Made by a program: the position numbers and the translations under genes. Below are positions 1 to 7,487 of a stretch of 16,976 nucleotides of DNA, in pieces (position 1 is the stretch's first letter; each line of letters opens with the position of its first letter). The notes beneath the pieces were generated by a model, which did not search any database, had not been told where the DNA came from, and was given only the letters and a program-made list of their open reading frames with translations. Source of the DNA: JAZDLO01 sp043801935 (GTDB lineage Bacteria; Actinomycetota; Thermoleophilia; RBG-16-64-13); contig JAZDLO010000070.1 of assembly GCA_043801935.1 (NCBI GenBank), positions 1 to 16,976 of the forward strand, read 5' to 3'.

Positions 1-435
1 GAGATAGAGACCTGCAAGGTGAAGGGCCCGGACGGCTATCAGTACCACCCGCTCTGGATGAATCCGGTGGACGCCGAGAAGCGGGGCATCAAAAAGGGCG
101 ACGTGGTCAGCCTCTACAACGAGCGGGGCACGGTGCTGGCGGGCGCCTACATCACCGAGCGCATCATGCCCGGAGTGGTGGGTATCGACCACGGGGCCAA
201 GTACGACCCCATCGTCCCCGGTGAGATCGATCGCGGTGGAGCCATCAACACCATCGTCCCCGGGAATACCACGTCCAAGAACGCGGTAGGCATGGTGGTC
301 AGCGGCTTCCTGGCAGAAGTAGAGAAGACCGACGTCGAGGCGCTTCGAGCCAAGCATCCGGAAGCCTTTAGCCGCGAGTGCCACCCCGCCGCCGGTCCGT
401 GCCTGGCCGGAGTGCTGATGGAAGGGGTCGACTGA
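1..435 (+). CDS. Transhydroxylase-like molybdopterin oxidoreductase, large subunit, 3' end (copy 0)
   Basis: This is the C-terminal 144 codons of a gene that begins before the window. Frame 1 is open from base 1 to a TGA at 433-435. The residues match the C-terminus of the copy 1 large subunit encoded at 1480-4080 almost without gaps, at roughly 70% identity by eye, sharing GPDGYQYH, NERGTVL, TERIMPGVV, IDRGGAINTIVP and NTTSKNAVG. This part of DMSO-reductase superfamily enzymes is the C-terminal beta-barrel (molydop_binding) domain that contacts the pterin guanine dinucleotides. By homology it is a bis-MGD molybdenum enzyme acting on polyhydroxylated aromatics, like copy 1. The catalytic part lies outside the window, so its substrate cannot be judged. 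No small-subunit gene follows it: the next gene is an IclR regulator, so its partner must lie upstream, be supplied in trans by another pair, or be absent. Confidence 0.9.
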   Translation, partial: EIETCKVKGPDGYQYHPLWMNPVDAEKRGIKKGDVVSLYNERGTVLAGAYITERIMPGVVGIDHGAKYDPIVPGEIDRGGAINTIVPGNTTSKNAVGMVVSGFLAEVEKTDVEALRAKHPEAFSRECHPAAGPCLAGVLMEGVD

Positions 436-556
436 TCTCGGGACCGGTGCTCGGGCGCGACCGGCTCTCTTGGGAGCTACACTGGAGGTCAGGAGCGAGA
501 CAGCCGGTACCGCTGCGGTGAAGGACTTGAGCCGGTGGACGATAGGGAGTAAGGCT

Positions 557-1384
557 ATGGCGAGGACTGGGGGGCGGCCGAGATCGTCGATCGAGGGCCG
601 CTCTGAGGAAGACAGCGATCTGTTCGTCCGGGCTTTGGCCCGGGGCCTGACCATCCTGGCCCTCTTCGACGTCGAGCATCCCCGGTGGAGTCTTAACGAG
701 GTCTGCGAGCGGACCGGGATCTCCAAGACCACCGCCTATCGGATGCTGCGGACTCTGGAGTGCAAGGATTTCGTGGTCTTCGACGCCGAGACGGAGCGTT
801 ATCACTTGGGGCGGGCCACGATCCCCGGGGCCTACTTGGCCCTATCGTACGTGGGGTTCGTCCGTGCCACCCATCCATTCCTGGAGGAATTGGCCGAGGC
901 CACGGGTGAGACGGTCGAGCTCACGGTGGCAGGCGCGGGGGGTGCCGTAGTGGTGGATCAGGTCGCGACGACCCACCCGTTCAAGCCCAACCTCCCCATC
1001 GGCCGTATCCTGAGCAGCGTGGCCAATTCGTCCCTGAGAATGCACGTTGCGTTCAGGCCGGAGGCGGAGAGGCAGAGGATCCTCCGCACCGCCCAACATC
1101 GGCTGACGCCCCATACCGTCACCGACCCGGAGTTGATCGCCCGCCAGCTGGCTACGGCGGTCCAAGAAGGGGTCTCGTACGACTTGGAGGAACAGGACAT
1201 GGGCGTGTGCGCGGTTTCGGCCCCTGTGTTCGGGCCGGACGGCGACGTGAAAGCCGTGGTTACCGTCGTGGCGCCCTCGGAGCGCTTCGGGCCCCGGGAA
1301 AGGAAGCGAAAGGCCGACGCGGTCAAGAGCACGGCGGCGGAAATGACCCGCTATTTGAGCGGGGCCGCAGTCTCTCTTGGTTGA
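557..1384 (+). CDS. IclR-family transcriptional regulator
   Basis: A 275-residue IclR-type regulator. Residues about 22-85 form the N-terminal winged helix-turn-helix, with the HTH at about 45-66 (SLNEVCERTGISKTTAYRML). Residues about 85-270 form the IclR effector-binding domain, recognisable from YHLGR, the THPFLEELAEATGETVEL segment, and GVSYDLEEQDMGVCAVSAPVF. I chose the ATG at 557 because GGGAG at 545-549 sits 7 nt upstream and the length fits the family (about 250-280 aa). An in-frame upstream start at 470 would add 29 unconserved residues. IclR proteins often govern aromatic catabolic operons (for example PcaR, PcaU and PobR), as repressors or activators responding to a pathway metabolite. 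It lies between two transhydroxylase-like large subunits, with a candidate operator for the downstream pair starting about 40 nt after its stop. Control of copy 1 is therefore the simplest inference; the ligand is unknown. Confidence 0.93.
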   Translation: MARTGGRPRSSIEGRSEEDSDLFVRALARGLTILALFDVEHPRWSLNEVCERTGISKTTAYRMLRTLECKDFVVFDAETERYHLGRATIPGAYLALSYVGFVRATHPFLEELAEATGETVELTVAGAGGAVVVDQVATTHPFKPNLPIGRILSSVANSSLRMHVAFRPEAERQRILRTAQHRLTPHTVTDPELIARQLATAVQEGVSYDLEEQDMGVCAVSAPVFGPDGDVKAVVTVVAPSERFGPRERKRKADAVKSTAAEMTRYLSGAAVSLG

Positions 1385-1409
1385 CTGCGGTGGCGGCTGG
1401 TGGCATAGT
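1381..1409 (+). promoter_or_regulatory. Candidate sigma70-type promoter for the copy 1 operon
   Basis: TTGACT at 1381-1386 (5 of 6 matches to the -35 consensus) is followed after exactly 17 bp by CATAGT at 1404-1409 (4 of 6 to the -10 consensus). It overlaps the IclR stop codon and would start transcription near 1416, about 65 nt before the copy 1 start. Such matches occur by chance in GC-rich DNA, so this is a candidate only; its position and the repeats just downstream support it. Confidence 0.4.
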
Positions 1410-1426
1410 AGTCAGTGTTTGTTTTC

Positions 1427-1456
1427 GCGGAATAGCTGTTCCAGCAAGCGGAATAG
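1427..1456. promoter_or_regulatory. Candidate operator: direct repeat plus imperfect palindrome
   Basis: The 9-mer GCGGAATAG occurs at 1427-1435 and again at 1448-1456, 21 bp apart (two helical turns). The first copy overlaps GGAATAGCTGTTCC (1429-1442), a near-palindrome with GGAA and TTCC arms. That arm pattern resembles the IclR box of Escherichia coli (GGAA...TTCC), and the gene just upstream encodes an IclR-family protein. It lies downstream of the predicted transcription start, where a bound repressor would block transcription. Binding by this IclR protein is inference. Confidence 0.4.
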
Positions 1457-1479
1457 ATTAGGAGAACGAAGGAGGCGGT

Positions 1480-4080
1480 ATGGCGGAAGACATGAGCAAG
1501 ACAGGAGCCACAGGCGAACGCACGCTGGTGCGCGACATCAGCTTCTGCGGGGTGCCCGAGAACGGCTCCAACGCATCGATGGTGGATGTCAAGGATGGCA
1601 AGATCATCCGCATCCGCCCGATGCACTACGATTGGAAGTACGATCCTGAGAAGGATATGAACCCGTGGAAGATGGTCGTGCGGGGCAGCACGTTCGAGCC
1701 CAGCATGAAGACCCTGATCCCACCGTATTCCATCGCCTACAAGAAACGTGTCTACTCGCCGGCCCGAATCCGCTACCCGATGATGCGCGTCGACTTCGAC
1801 CCCAACGGCGAGCGCAACCCGCAGAACCGCGGCGTCAGCAAGTACAAGCGCATCTCCTGGGATGAAGCCCTCGACATCATCACCAGCGAGATGAGCCGCA
1901 TCAAAGAGAAGTACGGGCCTACTGCTCTCCTTTATCAGAGCGACCAGCACGGCGAGAACAAGGTCGTCCAGGCCTGCCACGGCGCCGGTCGCAAGCTCCT
2001 GCGCCTGTGGGGCGGCTTTACCCAGCAGAACCGTCAGCCCGACAGCTGGGAAGGCTGGTGGTTCGGCAGCAAGCACTTCTGGGGCTGCGAGCCCGTCGGC
2101 CAAGGAAAGCAGAGCAACCTGCTCTACGACATGTCCAAGAACGCAGAGCTTCTTCTCTTCTGGGGTTGCGACCAGGAGACCACTCCGTGGGGCTGGCAGG
2201 GACAGCTACCGAGCCGCCTCAGCTACTGGTGGACTGAGCTCGGTATCAAGCAGATCTATGTCTGTCCCGACGTCAACTACGCCGCCGCCGTCCATGCCGA
2301 CAGATGGATCCCGATCCTGCCGAACACGGACGCGGCCCTCTATCTGGCCATAACCTATCAGTGGTTCAAGAACGGCACCTACGACAAGGAATACCTCGCT
2401 ACGCACGCGGTGGGCGTGGACAAGTTCGAGGCCTACGTCATGGGTGAAGAGGACGGCGTGCCGAAGACGCCGGAGTGGGCTGCCCCGATCACCGGAGTGC
2501 CGGCCCGCGTCATCAAGGCGCTGGCCAAGGAGTGGGCGTCCAAGCGCACCACTGTGGTCATCGGCAACGGCGGTCCCGGTATCCGCGGCCCATACGCGAC
2601 CGAACCGGCCCGTCTGCAGTGCATCTGCCTGGCCATGCAAGGTCTGGGCAAACCCGGCGTCAACCAGGCCAAGATGATCGAATGGGGGCTGTTCGACAAG
2701 CCGGATCAGTACGCTCAGCCCAAGCCGCTGCGCGTGCCCAACCTGCGCGCCGCCTACACCGGTGGCCACCCTGATGAGACCAACCACCCCTCGTTCATCC
2801 CTAAGACCTATATCCCCAAGGCCATCCTCGAAGGCGAATGTGACTGGTACGGCGTCGAGTGTGAGACGGCCGACCGTACAGATCAGTTCGTGCACTATAA
2901 GTACCCGGCCGACGGCTGCTCCAAGATCCACATGGTCTGGACCGACTCCCCGTCCTGGATCACCTGCTGGAACATGGGCAACGAATTCGTCCAGGCCATG
3001 CGTCACCCTGACGTCGAGTTCATGTTCTGTCAGCACCCGTGGCTGGAGAACGATGCTCTTCTCGCCGACATCATCCTTCCGGTGAACACCAAGCTCGAAG
3101 AAGACGACATCGCCGGCGACATCTTCAGCGGCCAGTACAATCTGCTGTTTCCCGAGCACAAGTGCATCGAGCCGCTGGGCGAGTCTTACAGCGACTACGA
3201 GATCGTCTGCATGATCGCGGAGCGTCTGGGGCTGCTGGAGGAGTACACCAAGGGAAAGAGCATCCCCGAGTTGATCAAATACGGCTGGGAGACCTCCCGC
3301 TGCGCGGACCTCATCAGCTGGGAAGAGCTTAACGAAAAGGGCTACTTTGTGATCCCCACGGCCGACAATTGGGAGGACATTCCCGCTGGCTTTTTTGACT
3401 TCTACAAGGACCCGGAGAAGTACCCGCTGTCGACTCCGACCGGAAAGCTCGAGTTCGAGGCTACCGGTCTGGTCGAGCATTTCCCAGACGACCTTGAGCG
3501 GCCGCCGGTGCCGAAGTGGATCGCCAAAGGCATCAGCCACGAGGAGACCCTGGGTACCGACCGGTCCAAGAAGTATCCGCTGCTCGTATGCTCCAACCAT
3601 CCACGCTGGGGCGTGCACTCGCAGCACGACGACATCACCTGGCTGCGGGAGATCGAGACCTGTAAGATCACCGGTCCGGATGGTTATCAATACCACACGA
3701 CGTGGCTGCATCCGACCACGGCCGGAGAGCGCGGGATCAAACACGGCGATATCGTGTCGATCTTCAACGAGCGCGGCACCGTGCTGGGCGGCGCCTATGT
3801 CACCGAGCGCATCATGCCCGGCGTCGTCTACATAGATCATGGCGCCAAGTGGGACCCGATCGAGGCCGGGGTGATCGATCGCGGCGGGGCCATCAACACC
3901 ATCGTCCCGAAGAACACTACCTCGAAAAACGCGGTCGGCCATGCGGTCAGCGGGTTCCTGGTGGAGATCGAGAAGACCGACATGGAGGAACTCAAGCGCA
4001 AGTATCCGGAGGCCTTCGAACGCCCATTCCATCCCTGCGCGGGTCCCGGCTTAGAGGCCTGCATCATGGGAGGTGAATGA
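1480..4080 (+). CDS. Transhydroxylase-like molybdopterin oxidoreductase, large (catalytic) subunit (copy 1)
   Basis: An 866-residue bis-MGD molybdenum enzyme of the DMSO-reductase superfamily, close in length and layout to the large subunit of pyrogallol-phloroglucinol transhydroxylase (about 875 aa). GAAGGAGG ends 5-6 nt before the ATG. It has no Tat signal and no N-terminal four-Cys cluster motif, as in cytoplasmic TthL. Asp188-Ser189-Trp190 matches the TthL triad that includes the molybdenum-ligating serine, and His157 aligns with the substrate-binding histidine (His144 in P. acidigallici). Other landmarks are FWGCDQET, LAMQGLGKPGVNQ, LLADIILP and CIEPLGES, ending in the C-terminal beta-barrel. 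It differs from copy 2 where substrate should bind: the GYAEGG loop (Tyr404) is missing, and about 10 residues are absent around the Tyr560 segment. It probably acts on a different polyhydroxylated aromatic, by hydroxyl transfer, hydroxylation (as in resorcinol hydroxylase) or dehydroxylation. It is translationally coupled to the small subunit that follows. Confidence 0.9.
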   Translation: MAEDMSKTGATGERTLVRDISFCGVPENGSNASMVDVKDGKIIRIRPMHYDWKYDPEKDMNPWKMVVRGSTFEPSMKTLIPPYSIAYKKRVYSPARIRYPMMRVDFDPNGERNPQNRGVSKYKRISWDEALDIITSEMSRIKEKYGPTALLYQSDQHGENKVVQACHGAGRKLLRLWGGFTQQNRQPDSWEGWWFGSKHFWGCEPVGQGKQSNLLYDMSKNAELLLFWGCDQETTPWGWQGQLPSRLSYWWTELGIKQIYVCPDVNYAAAVHADRWIPILPNTDAALYLAITYQWFKNGTYDKEYLATHAVGVDKFEAYVMGEEDGVPKTPEWAAPITGVPARVIKALAKEWASKRTTVVIGNGGPGIRGPYATEPARLQCICLAMQGLGKPGVNQAKMIEWGLFDKPDQYAQPKPLRVPNLRAAYTGGHPDETNHPSFIPKTYIPKAILEGECDWYGVECETADRTDQFVHYKYPADGCSKIHMVWTDSPSWITCWNMGNEFVQAMRHPDVEFMFCQHPWLENDALLADIILPVNTKLEEDDIAGDIFSGQYNLLFPEHKCIEPLGESYSDYEIVCMIAERLGLLEEYTKGKSIPELIKYGWETSRCADLISWEELNEKGYFVIPTADNWEDIPAGFFDFYKDPEKYPLSTPTGKLEFEATGLVEHFPDDLERPPVPKWIAKGISHEETLGTDRSKKYPLLVCSNHPRWGVHSQHDDITWLREIETCKITGPDGYQYHTTWLHPTTAGERGIKHGDIVSIFNERGTVLGGAYVTERIMPGVVYIDHGAKWDPIEAGVIDRGGAINTIVPKNTTSKNAVGHAVSGFLVEIEKTDMEELKRKYPEAFERPFHPCAGPGLEACIMGGE

Positions 4081-4904
4081 TGGGCAAGGTACTGGTCATC
4101 AACTACGATATCTGTAACGGCTGCTACAACTGCCAGATCGCCTGCAAGGACGAGCACGTGGCCAACGACTGGTCACCTATCGCCAAGCCGCAGCCCGACA
4201 CCGGCCAGTTCTGGAACAAGGTCCGCGATAACGTGCGCGGTCAAGTGCCCAAGGTCAAAGTCACCTACGAGCACAGCATCTGCCAGCATTGCGATGACGC
4301 CCCCTGCATCGAGGCGTGCAATGTACACGCGATCTACAAGCGGGACGACGGGGCCGTCATCATCGATCCCGATAAGTGCCGGGGCAACAAGATGTGCCTG
4401 GCGGCCTGCCCGTACGAGAACGTGATCTACTACAACGACATGCTCAACATCGCCCAGAAGTGCACGTTCTGCGCGCACCTCCTGGACGACGGTTGGACCG
4501 AGCCGCGCTGCGCCGACGCCTGCCCCACCGGGGCCTTCACCTTCGGCGAAGAAGATGATCTCAAAGACCTCATCGCCAAGGCGGAACCGCTCAAGCCGGA
4601 GCTGGACGTCAAACCGCGGGTCTACTACATCGGCCTGCCCAAGAAGTTCATCGCGGGCGCCCTGTTCGACAAGGAGTCGGATGAGTGCGCCGAAGGGGCC
4701 ACCATCACGGCGACAAACACGGAGACCGGTGAGAAGTACCAGGCCGCGAGCGACAGCTACGGCGACTTCTGGCTCAGAGGCCTGAAGAACGGCAGCTACA
4801 CGCTGCTGATCGAGAAGCCCGGTTATCTAGCCCAGAAGTTCGGCCCGGTCGACGTGACCAAGAAAGATCTCAACGTGGGGGACATCGCCCTCTGGAAGGC
4901 ATAA
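4080..4904 (+). CDS. Transhydroxylase-like iron-sulfur small subunit with C-terminal Cna-B-like domain (copy 1)
   Basis: A 274-residue electron-transfer subunit of the TthB/DmsB/NarH family. The first 150 residues hold four cysteine motifs: C12-C15-C18-C22, C68-C71-C76-C80, C100-(N103)-C106-C110, and C128-C131-C144-C148. Motif III lacks its second Cys, replaced by Asn103, the position where NarH has Trp and carries a [3Fe-4S] cluster; three [4Fe-4S] plus one [3Fe-4S] cluster is a reasonable prediction. Residues about 190-274 look like a Cna-B/transthyretin-like beta-sandwich (CAEGATITATN, YGDFWLRGL, GSYTLLIEKPGY), as in the third domain of TthB. The ATG at 4080 overlaps the last base of the large-subunit stop and has GGAGGT five nt upstream. 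The ATG at 4077 is also possible but sits only 2 nt from that ribosome site. It has no signal peptide. It should form a heterodimer with the preceding subunit. Confidence 0.9.
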   Translation: MGKVLVINYDICNGCYNCQIACKDEHVANDWSPIAKPQPDTGQFWNKVRDNVRGQVPKVKVTYEHSICQHCDDAPCIEACNVHAIYKRDDGAVIIDPDKCRGNKMCLAACPYENVIYYNDMLNIAQKCTFCAHLLDDGWTEPRCADACPTGAFTFGEEDDLKDLIAKAEPLKPELDVKPRVYYIGLPKKFIAGALFDKESDECAEGATITATNTETGEKYQAASDSYGDFWLRGLKNGSYTLLIEKPGYLAQKFGPVDVTKKDLNVGDIALWKA

Positions 4905-4953
4905 CTGCTGATCCCTCGATCTCGGAGCGGCTCTTTCACCGTCATGATGACGA

Positions 4954-4987
4954 CCGGGGGCCCGCGTCGCAGGACGCGGGCCCCCGG
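4954..4987. terminator. Perfect 15-bp hairpin between convergent genes
   Basis: The arm CCGGGGGCCCGCGTC (4954-4968), the loop GCAG and its exact complement (4973-4987) make an uninterrupted, very GC-rich 15-bp stem. It lies 50 nt after the copy 1 small-subunit stop and 43 nt from the stop of the convergent regulator gene. It probably ends transcription from both sides. There is no strong T-run on either strand, so it may act as an intrinsic terminator without a U-tract, as often seen in actinobacteria. Confidence 0.75.
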
Positions 4988-5030
4988 CTCTTCTCAGCTC
5001 GACGCCCCTTCTTGCCTGCGGGTCTTGCAG

Positions 5031-7142
5031 TCACACGACCTCTTGCTGCGAATGGCGGGTGCGCATCAGGACCCTTTGGATCGTGTCACGGACAGTTCGC
5101 TCCGAATAAGGTCTCTGCAGCGCCTCGGCGAGCCCGTGGCTTTCGAATCCCACGATGGGAGAATCGGCGGAGAGAACTACTTGCACCTGTGGCGCGAGCT
5201 TGCGCAGTCGGCCTGCCAGCTCCAATCCTCCGAGGCCCGTGGGGGGGAGCAGTTCGCCGATCACGAGGTCGAACGGTCTCTTGGAGGGAACCGTACCGAA
5301 GTACTTCGCCAGCGCAACATCCACGGAGCTGCAACCGACAGCGGAGCATCCCATCCCGCGGAGGATCCTCGTGAGGACCCGGCGCTGAGCGTCGTCGTGC
5401 TCGATCACCAGCAGCCGGGGCGCCCGATCCGAGTCGGTTGTCGCGGCATCCACGACTCGGGCCTTCGCTCCGGGGGGACCGGCTCCCCTCGGGGTGCTCC
5501 CGACCGGCGGCGGCCCGCCGCCGGTGTAGGTGGGGACGGAGTCATCCGCCCCTCCAGGGCTATCCGCGATCTCGACGCCGATCTCCTCCGCCAAGGTCAA
5601 GCTACCTGCCTTGGATCCGATCACTCGGGGAAGTGGCATCGTGGTCGCTCGTACCCTGAGGGGAGTCCCGTTTCTTGCGGGACACCGAAACTCCTGCCCG
5701 CTCGGGTCGGTCCCCGTCGAGCCCGACTGACGGGATGATCCCGCATATCCGGTCGCTTCCTCGGGAGAGAACGGCAGATGTGAGTTCAGCACCTCACCTG
5801 CCTTCCAACCGAAGGCCCGCTCCGCGGCCCGATTCCAGAGAATCACCCTACCGTCGTCGTCGACGCACCAGATCGCCACCGGGAGAGAGGCAAGAAGGGC
5901 TTCGACATCTGCTCGCGTCTCTCTCTCCAGCTCCTCAGCTTTAAAACTCGCGATCGCGCTTCCCACGATCTTACCCAGAGCCTCGAGGGCCGCGTTGGTG
6001 GCCGGGGGGAACTCCGCGTAGGTCGATGAGCCCAGGAGGAGTCTGGCCACCGTGAGACCATCGTGGGTGATCGGCACGAGCATGACTGCCGTCTGACCTT
6101 TGTAGATGGTGAGATCTGATGATGACGATTCCTTTGCGGGGTGGGCGAGTCTGCGGGCTGTGTGCGCGACCGAGCTCCTCCGCGCCAAGACCTCAGCAAG
6201 GTCGCGTGAGACGCCGCGCTGAGCGATGGTCCGGTATTCCTCTCTGGCCTGCTCCCAGACGTATGCGCAACCAAAATCGACGCCTTCGAGCGAGAAAGCC
6301 ACATTGAGCGCCTGACGCACCGCGCTGCCCATGTCGTGGGTCGCGGCCAGCGAGGTCTGCAGGTCCTCGAACAGCTCCGCGAGCCTTTCCGAGCGCTTGC
6401 GCTCGGTGATGTCCTCCTCCACCTCCACAAAGCCGACGGGCGCACCCATAGGTCCCAGTATCGGATACGCTGTAAGCCTGACGGCGTACTTGGTGCCGTC
6501 GTCACGTATCCCTCTGGCTTCGACTCTGTGCGGATGTCCCGTTGCCAGGGCGGCTGCTCCAGGGCAGTGAGGACACACTTCGTGCCTCCGTTCGAACTCT
6601 CGATAGCATTTCTTCCCCAACAACTCGACCATCGGCTTCTTGAAGAGGCGCTCGTTCACTCGGTTGACCATGATTATCTCGAAATCGTTCGAGATGAGGT
6701 TCATGCCCGGCTCAGATTCCGGCTCCACGAGCATGTAGGACCGGTCATCCTTGGTCTCTTCCGAGGGGAGCGAGTCCTGGGTCCGGCTGATCCGGACGGG
6801 CATTGCGGATGAGAGATTCGGGGTCGTGCGCTCAAGGAATTGCGGTCGCACCGTCGCCAGGTACTCCTTCAAGATGGTTATGCCCCCGGAGTACCCCAGC
6901 TCCACCAGCCGCCGGCGCATGACGGTGGCCGGCATCTTCGGCTCTAGCTCTAGGAGGGACTGGATCGTTGCTCGATAAGGGTCCAGGCGCGAACCGGAAC
7001 GCAGCCGCCCATGGCGGGGAGGTTCTGGGAGCGCCAGCAATCTTCTCACCGTATTGCGGCTCATACCCAGGGTGCGGGCGATCACGCGCGCGGACCGGTT
7101 CTCCTGGTCGTGGAGCCGGTGTACCTCCTCCCAGCTGCGCAT
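5031..7142 (-). CDS. IstA-type HTH fused to PAS-GAF-PAS and a degenerate receiver (sensor-regulator)
   Basis: A 703-residue protein. The ATG at 7142 has GGAGGT 8 nt upstream and begins at the usual start of IS21 IstA proteins; a GTG at 7241 would add 33 unconserved residues. Residues 1-100 resemble the IstA N-terminus: an HTH at about 17-36 (SARVIARTLGMSRNTVRRLL), then the KMPATV and TILKEYL region. The IstA DDE integrase domain is absent. A PAS domain follows at about 145-250, containing C179 and C190-x2-C193 and ending in DITERKRSE. A GAF domain spans about 260-405 and a second PAS about 411-505. A Pro/Gly-rich linker leads to a receiver-like domain at about 574-695. In the receiver, Glu630 replaces the phospho-acceptor Asp, Ser658 sits at the Thr/Ser site and Arg677 replaces the conserved Lys. 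No histidine kinase domain is present. It is probably a cytoplasmic one-component regulator that senses a small molecule or redox state and controls the divergent copy 2 operon. Confidence 0.85.
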   Translation of the reverse strand: MRSWEEVHRLHDQENRSARVIARTLGMSRNTVRRLLALPEPPRHGRLRSGSRLDPYRATIQSLLELEPKMPATVMRRRLVELGYSGGITILKEYLATVRPQFLERTTPNLSSAMPVRISRTQDSLPSEETKDDRSYMLVEPESEPGMNLISNDFEIIMVNRVNERLFKKPMVELLGKKCYREFERRHEVCPHCPGAAALATGHPHRVEARGIRDDGTKYAVRLTAYPILGPMGAPVGFVEVEEDITERKRSERLAELFEDLQTSLAATHDMGSAVRQALNVAFSLEGVDFGCAYVWEQAREEYRTIAQRGVSRDLAEVLARRSSVAHTARRLAHPAKESSSSDLTIYKGQTAVMLVPITHDGLTVARLLLGSSTYAEFPPATNAALEALGKIVGSAIASFKAEELERETRADVEALLASLPVAIWCVDDDGRVILWNRAAERAFGWKAGEVLNSHLPFSPEEATGYAGSSRQSGSTGTDPSGQEFRCPARNGTPLRVRATTMPLPRVIGSKAGSLTLAEEIGVEIADSPGGADDSVPTYTGGGPPPVGSTPRGAGPPGAKARVVDAATTDSDRAPRLLVIEHDDAQRRVLTRILRGMGCSAVGCSSVDVALAKYFGTVPSKRPFDLVIGELLPPTGLGGLELAGRLRKLAPQVQVVLSADSPIVGFESHGLAEALQRPYSERTVRDTIQRVLMRTRHSQQEVV

Positions 7143-7240
7143 GCCGCCCGACCTCCATTCGGATCGCGATGACGCCGCTTGTGGCACCTGTCGGGCGCTC
7201 GCACGATGGTGGCTCAGTTTTAGCCGGCGCTGATGGCTCA

Positions 7241-7265
7241 CATTACGGCGATATCCTCGCCAATG
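7241..7265. promoter_or_regulatory. Imperfect palindrome in the divergent region
   Basis: CATT-AC-GGCGA (7241-7251), the spacer TATCC and TCGCC-AATG (7257-7265) form 9-bp arms broken by a 2-nt bulge. It lies about 100 bp upstream of the regulator start and could be an operator for autoregulation. There is no direct evidence of binding. Confidence 0.3.
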
Positions 7266-7470
7266 TCAAGCTCGTTCACCGCGGCTTTCACCGCGACTCG
7301 ATGAGAGCCTTTCCGTCTCTGTCCTCGGATATCCCCGCGGAGGAGGCTACTGGTCTGTCGCTGAGAGCTCCACCCATTCGAGCAAGACCCCACCCCAATC
7401 CCGCTGGGTGGACCAGGCGGCCATCAAACGGAACGGAAATGGCGTCCTCTCGCGTTGTGGAGGCCCAGCG

Positions 7471-7487
7471 TTCAATTGACAATGGAA
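7471..7487. promoter_or_regulatory. 17-bp near-perfect palindrome upstream of copy 2
   Basis: TTCAATTGACAATGGAA reads as TTCnATTG-N-CAATnGAA: 8-bp arms with one mismatched pair around a single central base. It is AT-rich in GC-rich surroundings and lies about 154 bp upstream of the copy 2 start, where an activator or repressor site would be expected. It is a candidate site for the divergent IstA-HTH regulator or the IclR protein. Confidence 0.4.

Noticed and set aside
2206..4032. 608-codon open frame on the minus strand
   Set aside because: It lies entirely antisense to the copy 1 large subunit, has no recognisable domain, and is the kind of long shadow frame expected in GC-rich DNA.
5031..7142. 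Intact IS21 insertion sequence
   Set aside because: Only the IstA DNA-binding N-terminus is present. There is no DDE domain, no IstB ATPase gene and no visible terminal inverted repeats.
7143..7241. GTG start adding 33 residues to the IstA-HTH regulator
   Set aside because: The ATG at 7142 has an ideal ribosome site and coincides with the usual IstA start.
7476..7481. Perfect TTGACA as a -35 box
   Set aside because: No -10-like hexamer occurs 16-18 bp downstream; the hexamer is better explained as part of the 17-bp palindrome.
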